NCBI RefSeq assembly: GCF_004134865.1
Contig: NZ_SDPO01000003.1
Coordinates: 800,867 to 864,866 of the forward strand
Origin: Agromyces fucosus
GTDB lineage: Bacteria > Actinomycetota > Actinomycetes > Actinomycetales > Microbacteriaceae
Reading direction: 5' to 3'
Length of the DNA stretch: 64,000 nt
The position numbers and the translations under genes were made by a program. The notes under the pieces are model-generated. The model did no database searches. It had not been told where the DNA came from and worked only from the letters and a program-made list of their open reading frames with translations. How positions within the stretch are numbered: position 1 is the stretch's first letter; the number at the start of each line of letters is the position of its first letter. Shown here piece by piece: positions 16,086 through 24,919 of the stretch.

Positions 16086-16475
16086 TCAGGCGGCGCCGGG
16101 GTCGGTCGTCCAGAGCCCGAGCACGTTGCCCTCCGAGTCCTCGAAGTACGCGAACCAGCCCATGCCGGGCACCGGTGCGCGCGGGGACACGACGGAACCG
16201 CCGATCTCGACGATCCGTTCGAGCGAGCGGTCGATGTCCTCGACGTCGACCGTGAGGATCGGCGTCGTCAGCCGATCGGCTCGCTGGAACATCCCGCCGT
16301 TGATGACACCGGGCTCCAGCGGCTGCTGGGTGGCCTCGTCGACCGGCGTCGTGACGACGTTCGTGTAGTCCATGCCCGGAATGGGGTCGAGCGACCAGTC
16401 GAACGCCGCACGGTAGAACTCGCGCGCACGATCCTGGTCGTCGGCCGGAATCTCGAAGTGCACGATGCCGGGCAT
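16086..16475 (-). CDS. VOC (glyoxalase/dioxygenase fold) family protein
   Basis: 129 residues, a single vicinal-oxygen-chelate module: MPGIVHFEIPADDQDRAREF at the start and YFEDSEGNVLGLW at the end. Members are metal enzymes or resistance proteins; no substrate can be named. AAGGAGG lies 5 nt upstream of the ATG at 16475, which decides the start against a longer open frame with shadow composition. Confidence 0.85.
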   Translation of the reverse strand: MPGIVHFEIPADDQDRAREFYRAAFDWSLDPIPGMDYTNVVTTPVDEATQQPLEPGVINGGMFQRADRLTTPILTVDVEDIDRSLERIVEIGGSVVSPRAPVPGMGWFAYFEDSEGNVLGLWTTDPGAA

Positions 16476-16575
16476 CTTCGCCTCCTTCGTCGGGGCGCGG
16501 CACGACCGCGCCTGCCGGGAGGATAGACCCGGCGGAGCGACGCCGACAGTGCACGCGGGACGGGCTGCCCCGGAC

Positions 16576-18228
16576 TCACTCGGCCCAGGGCACCCCGCCG
16601 ACCTTGCGGTAGGCGACGCCGAGCGCGTCGAGATGGGTGCCGAGCGAGGCGAGCCGGGCGTGGAACGAGGCCTCGTCGCGCGCCGCACCGCCGGCCGGCG
16701 CGGGAGACCACCCGATCTCGGCGATCGCCGCGATGCGCGGGAACACCATGAACTCGAGGTCGGTCGCCGTCGCGATCGTCTCGGTCCAGACGGGCGCCTC
16801 GACGCCGAGGATGTCGGACTCGGCGAGGCCGGGCACGACGGCCGACGGCTCCCACGAGTACGACTCCTCGAGGGTCGTCGGTCCGTCGGCCCAGAGCTGC
16901 CCGACCTTGCCGCCGAGCGGGCCGTCGGGGTCGTCGGGGTACTTCATGTCGAGGTAGGCGACATCGGCGGGGGAGAGGATGACGCTGCCGCCCTGCTCCA
17001 CGAACGAGTTCGTGAGCTCGGCCGCATCGTCGCGCGGGGTGACGAAGTCCCAGTACTGTCCGACGGTCCCCTCGGGCAGCTCCCGTGACGCGCCCATCTC
17101 GTGCCAGCCGATGACGGTCTTGCCGGTCGCCGCGCCGGCCGCCGTGATGCGCCGGACGAGGTCGAGGTAGTCGGCCTCGGAGGTCGCGAGCGACTCGTCG
17201 CCGCCGACGTGCAGCCACGGCCCGGGCGTCATCGCCGCGACCTCGCCAAGGACATCGGCGAGGAACCGGTCGGTGGCCACCGCCCGCTCGGGCGAGGCGC
17301 AGAGCGACGAGAAGCCGACCTCGAGGCCCTCGTAGGGCTTCGTCGCGACGCCGTCGCAGTTCAGCTCGGGGTAGGCGCTGAGGGCGGCGTTCGTGTGGCC
17401 GGGCAGGTCGATCTCGGGCACGACGTTCACGAATCGCTCTGCGGCGTACTCGACGATCCGGGCGTAGTCGGCCTTCGAGTAGAAGCCGCCGCCGTCGCCT
17501 CCGGTCGAGGTCGACGCCCCGATGCCCGTGAGCTCGGGCCATGCGTCGATCTGCAGTCGCCACCCCTGGTCGTCGGTGAGGTGCAGGTGCAGCACGTTGA
17601 GCTTCAGCAGCGCGATGCGGTCGATGTGGTCGAGCACGTCCTCCACCGGGAAGAAGTGTCGGGCCACGTCGAGCATCGAGCCGCGGTAGGCGAAACGAGG
17701 GGCATCGACGACGGATGCCGCGGGCACGATCCATCCCTCGGCCGGTGCCCTCGCGGCATCCGTTCGTTCGATCTCGGCCGGCAGCAGTTGCCGCAGTGTC
17801 TGGGTGCCCCGGAAGAGCCCGGGCGCGGCCGGTGCGGCGATGCGGACGCCGTCGGCGCCGCTGTCGAGCGTGTACGCCTCGGGATCGTCGCCGGCCGCCG
17901 GGTCGATGGCGAGCGCGAGGTCGGATGCCCCGGCCTCGCCGCCGACCACGGGCAGGTCGAACCCGGTGGCGATGCGCGCCTGCGCGGCGAAGGTCTCCGC
18001 GACGGTCGCCGCCTCACCGTCCGCGACGAAGCGCGACTCCTCCGTGAGCGTGAACGGGCCACTGCCTGTGAGCTCGAATTCGACGGGGGCCGGGATGATG
18101 CCGGTCACGGCGTCTCCGTTCTGTTGGGCGGTGCAGCCGGTGAGGGCGAGGGTCGTGCCGATGAGCGCTGCGGCGACGAGGTGCGCGGCGGTGCGGGTGC
18201 TCGTGCGGGTGCGGCTGCGGCGCTGCAT
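16576..18228 (-). CDS. Beta-N-acetylhexosaminidase lipoprotein (GH20)
   Basis: 550 residues. Removes terminal N-acetylhexosamine from chitooligosaccharides or glycans outside the cell. Lipobox LTGC (C32) after an Arg-rich signal; GH20b-type N-domain (about 42-170), then the GH20 barrel with the paired catalytic Asp-Glu in HVGGDES (D344, E345), preceded by HLHLTDDQGWRLQ and VPEIDLPGHTNAAL. Product GlcNAc or GalNAc would feed the ABC transporter and Aga-like operon at 6.5-15.9 kb; chitinases at 48-52 kb would supply its substrates. A dyad at 18259-18275 lies in its promoter region. Confidence 0.95.
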   Translation of the reverse strand: MQRRSRTRTSTRTAAHLVAAALIGTTLALTGCTAQQNGDAVTGIIPAPVEFELTGSGPFTLTEESRFVADGEAATVAETFAAQARIATGFDLPVVGGEAGASDLALAIDPAAGDDPEAYTLDSGADGVRIAAPAAPGLFRGTQTLRQLLPAEIERTDAARAPAEGWIVPAASVVDAPRFAYRGSMLDVARHFFPVEDVLDHIDRIALLKLNVLHLHLTDDQGWRLQIDAWPELTGIGASTSTGGDGGGFYSKADYARIVEYAAERFVNVVPEIDLPGHTNAALSAYPELNCDGVATKPYEGLEVGFSSLCASPERAVATDRFLADVLGEVAAMTPGPWLHVGGDESLATSEADYLDLVRRITAAGAATGKTVIGWHEMGASRELPEGTVGQYWDFVTPRDDAAELTNSFVEQGGSVILSPADVAYLDMKYPDDPDGPLGGKVGQLWADGPTTLEESYSWEPSAVVPGLAESDILGVEAPVWTETIATATDLEFMVFPRIAAIAEIGWSPAPAGGAARDEASFHARLASLGTHLDALGVAYRKVGGVPWAE

Positions 18229-18258
18229 GCGTCCTCGCTCGGTCGGGAGGCGAACAAA

Positions 18259-18275
18259 GGTAAGGATTCCTAACC
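18259..18275. promoter_or_regulatory. Dyad in the hexosaminidase promoter region
   Basis: GGTAAGG-ATT-CCTAACC, arms of 7 bp with one mismatch, 31 bp upstream of the GH20 gene. It resembles half-sites of DtxR/IdeR iron boxes (AGGTTAG and CTAACCT), but the half-site spacing is 5 bp instead of 1, so that identity is doubtful. A sugar-responsive operator is equally possible. Confidence 0.45.
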
Positions 18276-18347
18276 CTCATCGTGGCACGAATCACCGCCG
18301 GGCGGCAGTGCGGTCGTCGTCATGCAGGCGCATCCGTTGCTAAGCTT

Positions 18348-18435
18348 CGAGGGTCGCGACTGGCGTTGAGATGGATACCATCGGGGAGCGACTGGCACGG
18401 ACCGACCGCACGCCTGGGCCGGTACGCATACCTCG
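18348..18435 (+). ncRNA. ZTP riboswitch (pfl motif) upstream of glyA
   Basis: Conserved blocks of the pfl motif are readable in order: GGGTCGCGACTGGCG (18351-18365), a hairpin, ACCATCGGGGAGCGACTGGC (18377-18396) and CCGCACGCCTGGGCC (18406-18420). The CGAGG/CCTCG ends (18348-18352, 18431-18435) can close P1. The motif senses ZTP/ZMP, a signal of 10-formyl-THF shortage, and typically controls glyA and folD, as here. A TAAGCT -10 lies at 18341-18346. GCCAGTC (18488-18494), directly after the glyA ribosome-binding site, is complementary to GACTGGC, which occurs twice in the aptamer, suggesting translational control. Confidence 0.9.
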
Positions 18436-18494
18436 GCGCTGGCGCGCGCGAGGCAGCACCCCACGTAGGTCCGTTTGTCATGAAGGAGCCAGTC

Positions 18495-19769
18495 TTGGCC
18501 GAGTCCGTTTTCAATGCGCCGCTTTCCGAAGTCGACCCCGAGATCGCCGAAGTTCTCGAGCTCGAACTCGGTCGCCAGCGCGACTACCTCGAGATGATCG
18601 CGAGCGAGAACTTCGTTCCCGTCTCCGTCCTGCAGTCGCAGGGCAGCGTCCTCACGAACAAGTACGCCGAGGGCTACCCCGGCCGCCGCTACTACGGCGG
18701 CTGCGAGTACGTCGACGTCGCCGAGTCGCTCGCCATCGAGCGGGCGAAGTCGCTCTTCGGCGCCGAGTACGCGAACGTGCAGCCCCACTCGGGCGCCACC
18801 GCGAACGCCGCGGTGCTCTCCGCGATCGCGACCCCGGGCGACACCATCCTCGGCCTCGAGCTCGCCCACGGCGGTCACCTGACGCACGGCATGAAGCTGA
18901 ACTTCTCGGGCAAGCTCTACAACGCCGTCTCCTACGGCGTCGACCCCGAGACCTTCCTCGTCGACATGAACGTCGTGCGCGACAAGGCCCTCGAGCACAA
19001 GCCGCAGGTCATCATCGCCGGCTGGTCGGCCTACCCCCGCCACCTCGACTTCGCCGCGTTCCGCGCGATCGCCGACGAGGTCGGCGCGAAGCTCTGGGTC
19101 GACATGGCGCACTTCGCCGGCCTCGTGGCGGCGGGCCTGCACCCGAGCCCCGTTCCCTACGCCGACGTCGTCTCCTCGACCGTGCACAAGACGATCGGCG
19201 GCCCCCGCTCGGGCTTCATCGTCTCGCGCGACATGGAGCTCGCGAAGAAGCTGAACTCCAACGTGTTCCCGGGCCAGCAGGGCGGCCCGCTCATGCACGT
19301 CATCGCGGCGAAGGCCACGGCGTTCAAGATCGCGGCATCCGAGGACTTCAAGAACCGCCAGGAGCGCACCATCCGCGGTGCGCAGATCCTCGCCGCGCGC
19401 CTCACCTCCGACGACTCGCGCGCCGCGGGCATCGACGTGCTGACGGGCGGAACCGACGTGCACCTCGTGCTCGCCGACCTCCGCAACTCGAAGATCGACG
19501 GCCAGCAGGCCGAAGACCTCCTGCACGAGGCGCTCATCACGGTGAACCGCAACGCCGTGCCGTTCGACCCGCGCCCGCCGATGGTCACCTCGGGCCTGCG
19601 CATCGGCACGCCGGCGCTCGCGACCCGCGGCTTCGGCGACGCCGAATTCACCGAGGTCGCCGACATCATCGCGCTCGCGCTCCAGGGCGAAGCGGATGTC
19701 GCGTCGCTCCGTTCGCGCGTCGAAGCCCTCACAGCGGCGTTCCCGCTGTACCCGGGCCTCGCGCAGTAG
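18495..19769 (+). CDS. glyA: Serine hydroxymethyltransferase
   Basis: 424 residues, normal length. PLP enzyme converting serine and THF to glycine and 5,10-methylene-THF. Seen: [20 protein letters not shown] near the start, [23 protein letters not shown] and the PLP lysine in [17 protein letters not shown] at 18495 is chosen: AAGGAG (18483-18488) is 6 nt upstream, while the in-frame ATG at 18480 would place that site inside the gene and has none of its own. Under a ZTP riboswitch and followed 8 bp later by folD. Confidence 0.95.
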   Translation: MAESVFNAPLSEVDPEIAEVLELELGRQRDYLEMIASENFVPVSVLQSQGSVLTNKYAEGYPGRRYYGGCEYVDVAESLAIERAKSLFGAEYANVQPHSGATANAAVLSAIATPGDTILGLELAHGGHLTHGMKLNFSGKLYNAVSYGVDPETFLVDMNVVRDKALEHKPQVIIAGWSAYPRHLDFAAFRAIADEVGAKLWVDMAHFAGLVAAGLHPSPVPYADVVSSTVHKTIGGPRSGFIVSRDMELAKKLNSNVFPGQQGGPLMHVIAAKATAFKIAASEDFKNRQERTIRGAQILAARLTSDDSRAAGIDVLTGGTDVHLVLADLRNSKIDGQQAEDLLHEALITVNRNAVPFDPRPPMVTSGLRIGTPALATRGFGDAEFTEVADIIALALQGEADVASLRSRVEALTAAFPLYPGLAQ

Positions 19770-19777
19770 GGAATCCC

Positions 19778-20662
19778 ATGACCGCGATCACGCTCGACGG
19801 CGTCGCCACCGCGTCGGCCGTCAAGTCCGAACTCGCCTCGCGCATCCAGCTGCTGAAGGCGCATGGCGTCGTGCCGGGCCTCGGCACGCTCCTCGTGGGC
19901 GACGATCCGGGTTCGCGGTCGTACGTCGCGGGCAAGCACCGCGACTGCGCCGAGGTGGGCATCGAGTCGATCCGCATCGACCTGCCCGCCTCGGCCACCA
20001 CGGCCGATGTGCGCGCCGCGATCCGCGACCTCAACACGGCCCCCGAGGTCACCGGCTACATCGTGCAGCTCCCGCTGCCGGCAGGGCACGACGAGAACGC
20101 CATGCTCGAGCTCATCGACCCCGACAAGGACGCCGACGGGCTGCACCCGACGAACCTCGGGCGTCTCGTGCTCGGCATCGAGGGCGAGCTGCAGTCGCCG
20201 CTGCCGTGCACGCCGGCCGGCATCGTCGAGATGCTGCGTCGCTACGACGTGCCCATCCGCGGGCGCCATGTCACGGTGATCGGCCGCGGGCTCACCGTCG
20301 GCCGCCCGCTCGGGCTGCTGTTCACCCGCAAGGGACTCGACGCCACCGTCACGCTCACGCACTCGCGTACCGAAGACCTCGCTGCCGAGGTGCGCCGAGC
20401 CGACATCGTCGTGGCCGCCGTCGGTGTGCCGCACCTCGTGCAGCCCGAGTGGATCAAGCCCGGCGCCGCCGTGCTCGACGTCGGCATCACGCGTGTGCAA
20501 GACGAAGACACGGGCAAGGGCAAGCTCACGGGCGACGTCGATCCCGCCGTGGCGGAGGTCGCCGGGCACCTGTCGCCGAACCCCGGCGGCGTGGGGCCCA
20601 TGACCCGCGCGATGCTCCTCGCGAACGTCGTCAAGGCCGCGGAGCAGCGCCTGCACCGCTAG
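19778..20662 (+). CDS. folD: Methylenetetrahydrofolate dehydrogenase/cyclohydrolase
   Basis: 294 residues. Bifunctional cytoplasmic enzyme interconverting 5,10-methylene-THF and 10-formyl-THF with NADP. Seen: [17 protein letters not shown] with the active-site Lys (usual YVxxK), the signature [39 protein letters not shown] and [14 protein letters not shown]. Co-transcribed with glyA under the ZTP riboswitch, so one signal adjusts both one-carbon steps. ATG 8 bp after glyA. Confidence 0.96.
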   Translation: MTAITLDGVATASAVKSELASRIQLLKAHGVVPGLGTLLVGDDPGSRSYVAGKHRDCAEVGIESIRIDLPASATTADVRAAIRDLNTAPEVTGYIVQLPLPAGHDENAMLELIDPDKDADGLHPTNLGRLVLGIEGELQSPLPCTPAGIVEMLRRYDVPIRGRHVTVIGRGLTVGRPLGLLFTRKGLDATVTLTHSRTEDLAAEVRRADIVVAAVGVPHLVQPEWIKPGAAVLDVGITRVQDEDTGKGKLTGDVDPAVAEVAGHLSPNPGGVGPMTRAMLLANVVKAAEQRLHR

Positions 20663-20675
20663 TCGACCTGCCGGT

Positions 20676-20706
20676 CGCCCGGTGTTCACCACGTGTGCAC
20701 CGGGCG
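20676..20706. terminator. Terminator of glyA-folD
   Basis: 9-bp perfect arms CGCCCGGTG (20676-20684) and CACCGGGCG (20698-20706) with a 13-nt loop, just after folD and before the neuA-like promoter. Confidence 0.65.
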
Positions 20707-20733
20707 GCCGTCTGGCGCGCGTAGCTTCGCGCC

Positions 20734-22122
20734 ATGGCCAGTGTCGAACTCGTCGAAGCGCCGCGCGCAGCGGTCCTGGCCGGGCGCGCTGCGGCGACTC
20801 GGGTCGACGGCAGCGAAGTGAGCTCCGGCACCGGGCGAGCGGATGCCGCGCCCGCGCGTGCGACCGCCATCATCCCGGCTCGGGGCGGCTCGGTGGGGCT
20901 GCCCGGCAAGAACCTCGCACGGGTCGGCGGAGTGCCGCTCATCGCCAGGGCCGTCCGCGCCGCGCTCGCCGCGGAACGCATCGGCCGGGTCGTCGTGACG
21001 ACCGACGACGCCGGCATCGCGGACGCCGCCCGGGCGGCCGGGGCGACGGTCGTCGATCGGCCCGCCGGCCTCGCGGGATCCACCGCGTCGAGCGAGTCGG
21101 CGCTGCTCCACGCGCTCGATGAACTCGAGCTGCGAGGCGAGCTCGAGGTGCTCCCGCCCGAAGCGCAGGACGGCGACCTCGACGTCGGCGACGGACGCCC
21201 CGTCACGGTGTTCATCCAGGCCACCTCGCCCTTCATCGACCCGGCCGATCTCGACGCCGCGATCCACCGTGTCGCCTCCGGCGAGCGAGACGTCGTCTTC
21301 TCGGGTGCGCCGACCCACGCGTTCCTCTGGCGCGATGACGCCGACGCGGGCTCCATGGCCGGGGTGAACCACGAGGCATCCCGCCGTCTCCGTCGTCAGG
21401 AACGCGAGCCCGAGTACCTCGAGACCGGTGCGTTCTACGTCTTCACCACCGAGGGGTTCCGCGCCGCAGGTCACCGGTTCTTCGGACGTATCGGCGTGCA
21501 GCCGGTCGACGCCGACCACGCCGTCGAGATCGACGACCCCGCCGACCTCGAGCGGGCGAGGGCGATCGCGCCGCACGTGGATCGCGGCCTCGGCCCGAAC
21601 GGCCCGCTGGTCGACGTCGACGCGCTCGTGACCGACTTCGACGGCGTGCACACCGACGACACCGTCATGGTCGACCAGCTCGGCCGCGAGTCGGTGCGGG
21701 TGAGCCGCAGCGACGGCGCCGGCGTCGCGCGCCTCCGCGCCGCCGGCATCCCGGTGCTGATCCTGTCGGCCGAGCAGAACCCGGTCGTCGGGCGCCGTGC
21801 CGAGAAGCTTGGCGTCGAGTGCGCGCAGGGCGTGGGTGAGAAGGGCGAGGTGCTACGCGAGTGGGCGGAGCGCCGCGGCATCCCCCTCGATCGCATCGCC
21901 TACCTCGGCAACGACCGCGGCGACCTGCCTGCCCTCGAACTCGTCGGCTGGCCGATCGCCGTGCCGGACGCGGCTCCCGAGGCGCTCGCCGCTGCGCGTC
22001 ACGTGCTCTCCCGAACGGGCGGCCGCGGCGCGGTGCGCGAACTCGCCGACCTGATCCTCGCCGCGCGCGACGCCGCGGCGGACGAAGAACCCGATCCCGC
22101 GCCAGCGCGCGATCCTGAATGA
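20734..22122 (+). CDS. Acylneuraminate cytidylyltransferase fused to KdsC-like HAD phosphatase
   Basis: 462 residues. Residues about 42-285 are a NeuA-type nucleotidyltransferase (AIIPARGGSVGLPGKNLARV; QATSPFIDPADLDAAI), activating a nonulosonic acid with CTP. Residues about 290-445 are a HAD phosphatase of the KdsC/NeuA-C type (DALVTDFDGVHTDD; GNDRGDLPALELVG), which could remove the 9-phosphate from the synthase product. An Ala-rich N-terminal extension of about 40 residues is unexplained. TAGCTT at 20722-20727 lies 6 nt before the ATG, a leaderless promoter. First gene of the sialic-like acid operon. Confidence 0.88.
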   Translation: MASVELVEAPRAAVLAGRAAATRVDGSEVSSGTGRADAAPARATAIIPARGGSVGLPGKNLARVGGVPLIARAVRAALAAERIGRVVVTTDDAGIADAARAAGATVVDRPAGLAGSTASSESALLHALDELELRGELEVLPPEAQDGDLDVGDGRPVTVFIQATSPFIDPADLDAAIHRVASGERDVVFSGAPTHAFLWRDDADAGSMAGVNHEASRRLRRQEREPEYLETGAFYVFTTEGFRAAGHRFFGRIGVQPVDADHAVEIDDPADLERARAIAPHVDRGLGPNGPLVDVDALVTDFDGVHTDDTVMVDQLGRESVRVSRSDGAGVARLRAAGIPVLILSAEQNPVVGRRAEKLGVECAQGVGEKGEVLREWAERRGIPLDRIAYLGNDRGDLPALELVGWPIAVPDAAPEALAAARHVLSRTGGRGAVRELADLILAARDAAADEEPDPAPARDPE

Positions 22123-22132
22123 GGGAGCGAAC

Positions 22133-23008
22133 ATGTCCGTGCGCATCGGCCGATCGGTCGTCGGCAGCGAGTACCCGGTCTACGTCATCGGCGAGATCGG
22201 CCTGAACCACAACGGCGACGTCGAGATCGCCAAGCGCCTCATCGACGTGGCCGTCGAGTCGGGGGCGCAGGCGGTGAAGTTCCAGAAGCGGACCCCCGAG
22301 ATCGCGACGCCCGAGCACATGCGCGACGTGCCGCGGGAGACGCCGTGGGGCACGATGAGCTACCTCGACTACCGGCGGCGCGTGGAGTTCGGCGAACCTG
22401 AGTACCTCGAGATCGCCACGTACGCGCTGCGTGCCGGCATCGACTGGTTCGCGTCGCCATGGGACGTGCCCTCGGTCGAGTTCCTCGAGGGGCTCGATGT
22501 CGTCGCGCACAAGGTCGCGTCCGCCTCGGTCACCGACCTGGCGCTGCTCGACGCGATCGCCCGCACGGGCAAGCCCGTGATCCTCTCGACCGGCATGTCG
22601 ACGCTCGACGAGATCGACCGGGCCGTCGAGGTGCTCGGCACCGATCGCCTCGTCATCATGCACGCCACGTCGAGCTACCCGATGCCGCCCGAGGAGGCGA
22701 ACCTCCGAACGATCGAGACGCTGCGGGGTCGCTACCTCGGCGTGCCGATCGGCTATTCGGGTCATGAGCGCGGCCTGCAGATCTCGCTCGCCGCGGTCAC
22801 CTTGGGTGCCGTCGCCGTCGAGCGCCACATCACGCTCGACCGGGCGATGTGGGGATCCGACCAAGCGGCCTCGCTGGAGCCGACCGGCTTCGACCACCTC
22901 GTGCGCGACATCCGCGTGATCGGCGAGGCGATGGGCGACGGCGTCAAGCGCGTCTTCCCCGGCGAGGAGGCGCCGCGCGCCAAGCTCCGCCGGGTTCCCG
23001 CGCTGTGA
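22133..23008 (+). CDS. NeuB-family nonulosonic acid synthase without SAF domain
   Basis: 291 residues. TIM-barrel condensing enzyme joining PEP to a hexosamine derivative. Seen: YVIGEIGLNHNGDVEIAKRL at the start, VKFQKRTPE, FASPWDVPSVEFLE, KVASASVTDLALL, VILSTGMSTLDEI and IGYSGHERGLQI with metal-site His. The usual C-terminal antifreeze-like (SAF) domain of about 60 residues, which closes the neighbouring active site in NeuB dimers, is missing. The gene ends cleanly in a GTGA overlap with the next, so this is unlikely to be a truncation. Whether the product is Neu5Ac or a legionaminic/pseudaminic-type sugar cannot be told. Confidence 0.88.
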   Translation: MSVRIGRSVVGSEYPVYVIGEIGLNHNGDVEIAKRLIDVAVESGAQAVKFQKRTPEIATPEHMRDVPRETPWGTMSYLDYRRRVEFGEPEYLEIATYALRAGIDWFASPWDVPSVEFLEGLDVVAHKVASASVTDLALLDAIARTGKPVILSTGMSTLDEIDRAVEVLGTDRLVIMHATSSYPMPPEEANLRTIETLRGRYLGVPIGYSGHERGLQISLAAVTLGAVAVERHITLDRAMWGSDQAASLEPTGFDHLVRDIRVIGEAMGDGVKRVFPGEEAPRAKLRRVPAL

Positions 23009-24312
23009 GTCGCGGCCGACCCAACAGGGCCCGCCGTCTGCTCGTGATCGCCGACTCGGATTCGTACGTGAAGTGGGGTGCCGCCTTCGCCTCGCGACTA
23101 CCCGGCGGGTGGAGCGCAGAACTCGTCGTGCTCACGACGCCGGTGCAGCCGAGCGTCCGGCAGCTGCACGCGGCACTCGCCGGCACCTCGTTCGAGGCAA
23201 CGGCGGTGCCGACGGTGGGCCTCGACGAACTTCCCGAGCTCCTCGCCCGAATCCGGCCCGACGCCGTGCTCCTCGCGCTGCGGGGCCCCCTCGTGCGAGT
23301 CGTCGCGCCGATCGCCGCCCGCGGGCCGGGACGGCCGGTGCTCGTGAGCGGGTTCCCCGGGCTGACGATCCCGGCCGAGCCGAAGGCGATCGTGTACCGC
23401 GAGCAGGTGGACCTCATCGTGCTGCACAGCCGGCGCGAGGTGCGAGCATTCCGCGCCAACGCGGTCGAACTCGGCATCCCGGTCGAGTTCGGGCTCGCGA
23501 CGCTCGCCTTCCTGCACGGCGCCAGGGCAGCGGATGCCGCGGCGCCCGAGCCCGCCACCGACCTCGTCTTCGCGGCGCAGGCCAAGGTGCCCGCCGAGCG
23601 CGACGATCGGGTTCGACTGCTCGGCTGGCTCGCCGATGCGGCTCGACGGCGCCCCTCGCGGCGCGTCGTCGTCAAGGTGCGCGCGCGGCGCGGCGAGGCC
23701 CAGACCCATGCCGAGGCCCACGACTACGCCGAACTGCTCGGGGACCCCGGGGTGCGCCGCGCGCTCGGCGGCTCGCTGCCGCCGAACCTTGTGGTGGAGG
23801 ACGGGCCCATGGCCGACCATCTCGCGCGCGCCGCCGGACTCGTGACCGTGAGTTCGACAGCTGCGCTCGAGGCCGTGGCATCGGGCCTGCCGACCCTGCT
23901 GATCGACGAGTTCGGCGTCACGCCGAAGCTCATCAACACGGTCTTCGAGGGCAGCGGGCTGTTCGGCGGGGCGGATGCGGTCGCCGGCTGGGAGTTCCGG
24001 CGCCCGGCTGAGGTGTGGCTCGCCGACAACTACTTCCACGGCGGCGAGCACGACGACTGGGCCGCGCGACTTGATGTGCTGCTCGATCGCCGGGCCGCGG
24101 GTGAGCTGCCGCTGCGGATGCGCGCGCACAACCTCTCGGGCGGAGCACTGCGCCGGGCCTTCGAACGCAAGCGCATGCTCGGCGAGCACGACCGTTCGCT
24201 CGCGGGCACTGCAGCGATGGTCGTGGCCATCCCGACGCGTTGGGTCGTGCGCCGCGCCCGCCGCGTGCGTGCGCTGCTCGTCGCTCGCCGCGTGACTGCT
24301 GCCGGGGCTTGA
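23005..24312 (+). CDS. Putative glycosyltransferase of the nonulosonic acid locus (DUF6716-like)
   Basis: 435 residues; my recollection places this in the DUF6716 putative glycosyltransferase group, but the match is from memory. It looks like a two-domain GT-B fold: N-domain starting RRLLVIADSDSYVKWG, second domain with VVEDGPMADHLARAAGLVTV, SSTAALEAVASGLPTLLIDE, a donor-site pattern seen in sialyl- and related transferases. A basic C-terminal tail could bind the membrane. The GTG start overlaps the NeuB stop (GTGA), so it is translated with it; transfer of the CMP-activated acid to a surface glycan is the simplest role. Confidence 0.7.
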   Translation: MSRGRPNRARRLLVIADSDSYVKWGAAFASRLPGGWSAELVVLTTPVQPSVRQLHAALAGTSFEATAVPTVGLDELPELLARIRPDAVLLALRGPLVRVVAPIAARGPGRPVLVSGFPGLTIPAEPKAIVYREQVDLIVLHSRREVRAFRANAVELGIPVEFGLATLAFLHGARAADAAAPEPATDLVFAAQAKVPAERDDRVRLLGWLADAARRRPSRRVVVKVRARRGEAQTHAEAHDYAELLGDPGVRRALGGSLPPNLVVEDGPMADHLARAAGLVTVSSTAALEAVASGLPTLLIDEFGVTPKLINTVFEGSGLFGGADAVAGWEFRRPAEVWLADNYFHGGEHDDWAARLDVLLDRRAAGELPLRMRAHNLSGGALRRAFERKRMLGEHDRSLAGTAAMVVAIPTRWVVRRARRVRALLVARRVTAAGA

Positions 24313-24373
24313 CACAGGCGGACGGCGGGGCGGCGGGGCACGCCCGCGGAGGCGAGCGAGGTCGGCCGGCGCC

Positions 24374-24910
24374 TCAGTCGACCGGCGCCGAGTGCTCCTC
24401 GACGTGGGCGAGGTAGGACGCGGCGTTGCGCTGGATGCCGGCGCGCTCGATGTCGCTGAGCTCACGGCGCACCTTCGCGGGAACCCCGGCGACGAGCGAG
24501 CCGGGCGGAACGACCGTGCCCTCGAGCACTACGGCGCCCGCGGCGACGAGCGAGCCGGCGCCGATCACGGCGCCGTTCAGCACCGTCGCGTTCATGCCGA
24601 CGAGACTGTGGTCCTCGACGGTGCAGCCGTGCAGCACCGCGCCGTGCCCGACGGACACGCCCCGGCCGACGGTCAGCGGGTAGCCGGCGTCGACGTGGCA
24701 GACGACCGTGTCCTGCAGGTTCGACCCCTCGCCGATGCTGATCGGCTCGGCCTCGGCGCGGAGCACGGCGTTGTACCAGACGCTCGATCCGGCGCCGAGG
24801 CGCACGTCGCCGACGATCACGGCTCCGGCGGCCACGAACGCCGTCTCGTCGAGCGAGGGTGCGGCGATGCCGGCGATGGTCAGGATGCGAGCCGAGGGAT
24901 CTGCAGACAT
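24374..24910 (-). CDS. Gamma-carbonic anhydrase-like hexapeptide-repeat protein
   Basis: 178 residues forming a left-handed beta-helix of hexapeptide turns. The three metal His of the gamma class fit CHVDAG, VGHGAV and LHGC. Members are carbonic anhydrases or unassigned metalloproteins. The ATG at 24910 is preferred over a GTG two codons upstream because TAGGCT (24917-24922, minus strand) sits exactly 6 nt ahead. It follows the APC permease by 9 bp on the same strand. Confidence 0.88.
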   Translation of the reverse strand: MSADPSARILTIAGIAAPSLDETAFVAAGAVIVGDVRLGAGSSVWYNAVLRAEAEPISIGEGSNLQDTVVCHVDAGYPLTVGRGVSVGHGAVLHGCTVEDHSLVGMNATVLNGAVIGAGSLVAAGAVVLEGTVVPPGSLVAGVPAKVRRELSDIERAGIQRNAASYLAHVEEHSAPVD

Positions 24911-24919
24911 GCGCACAGC

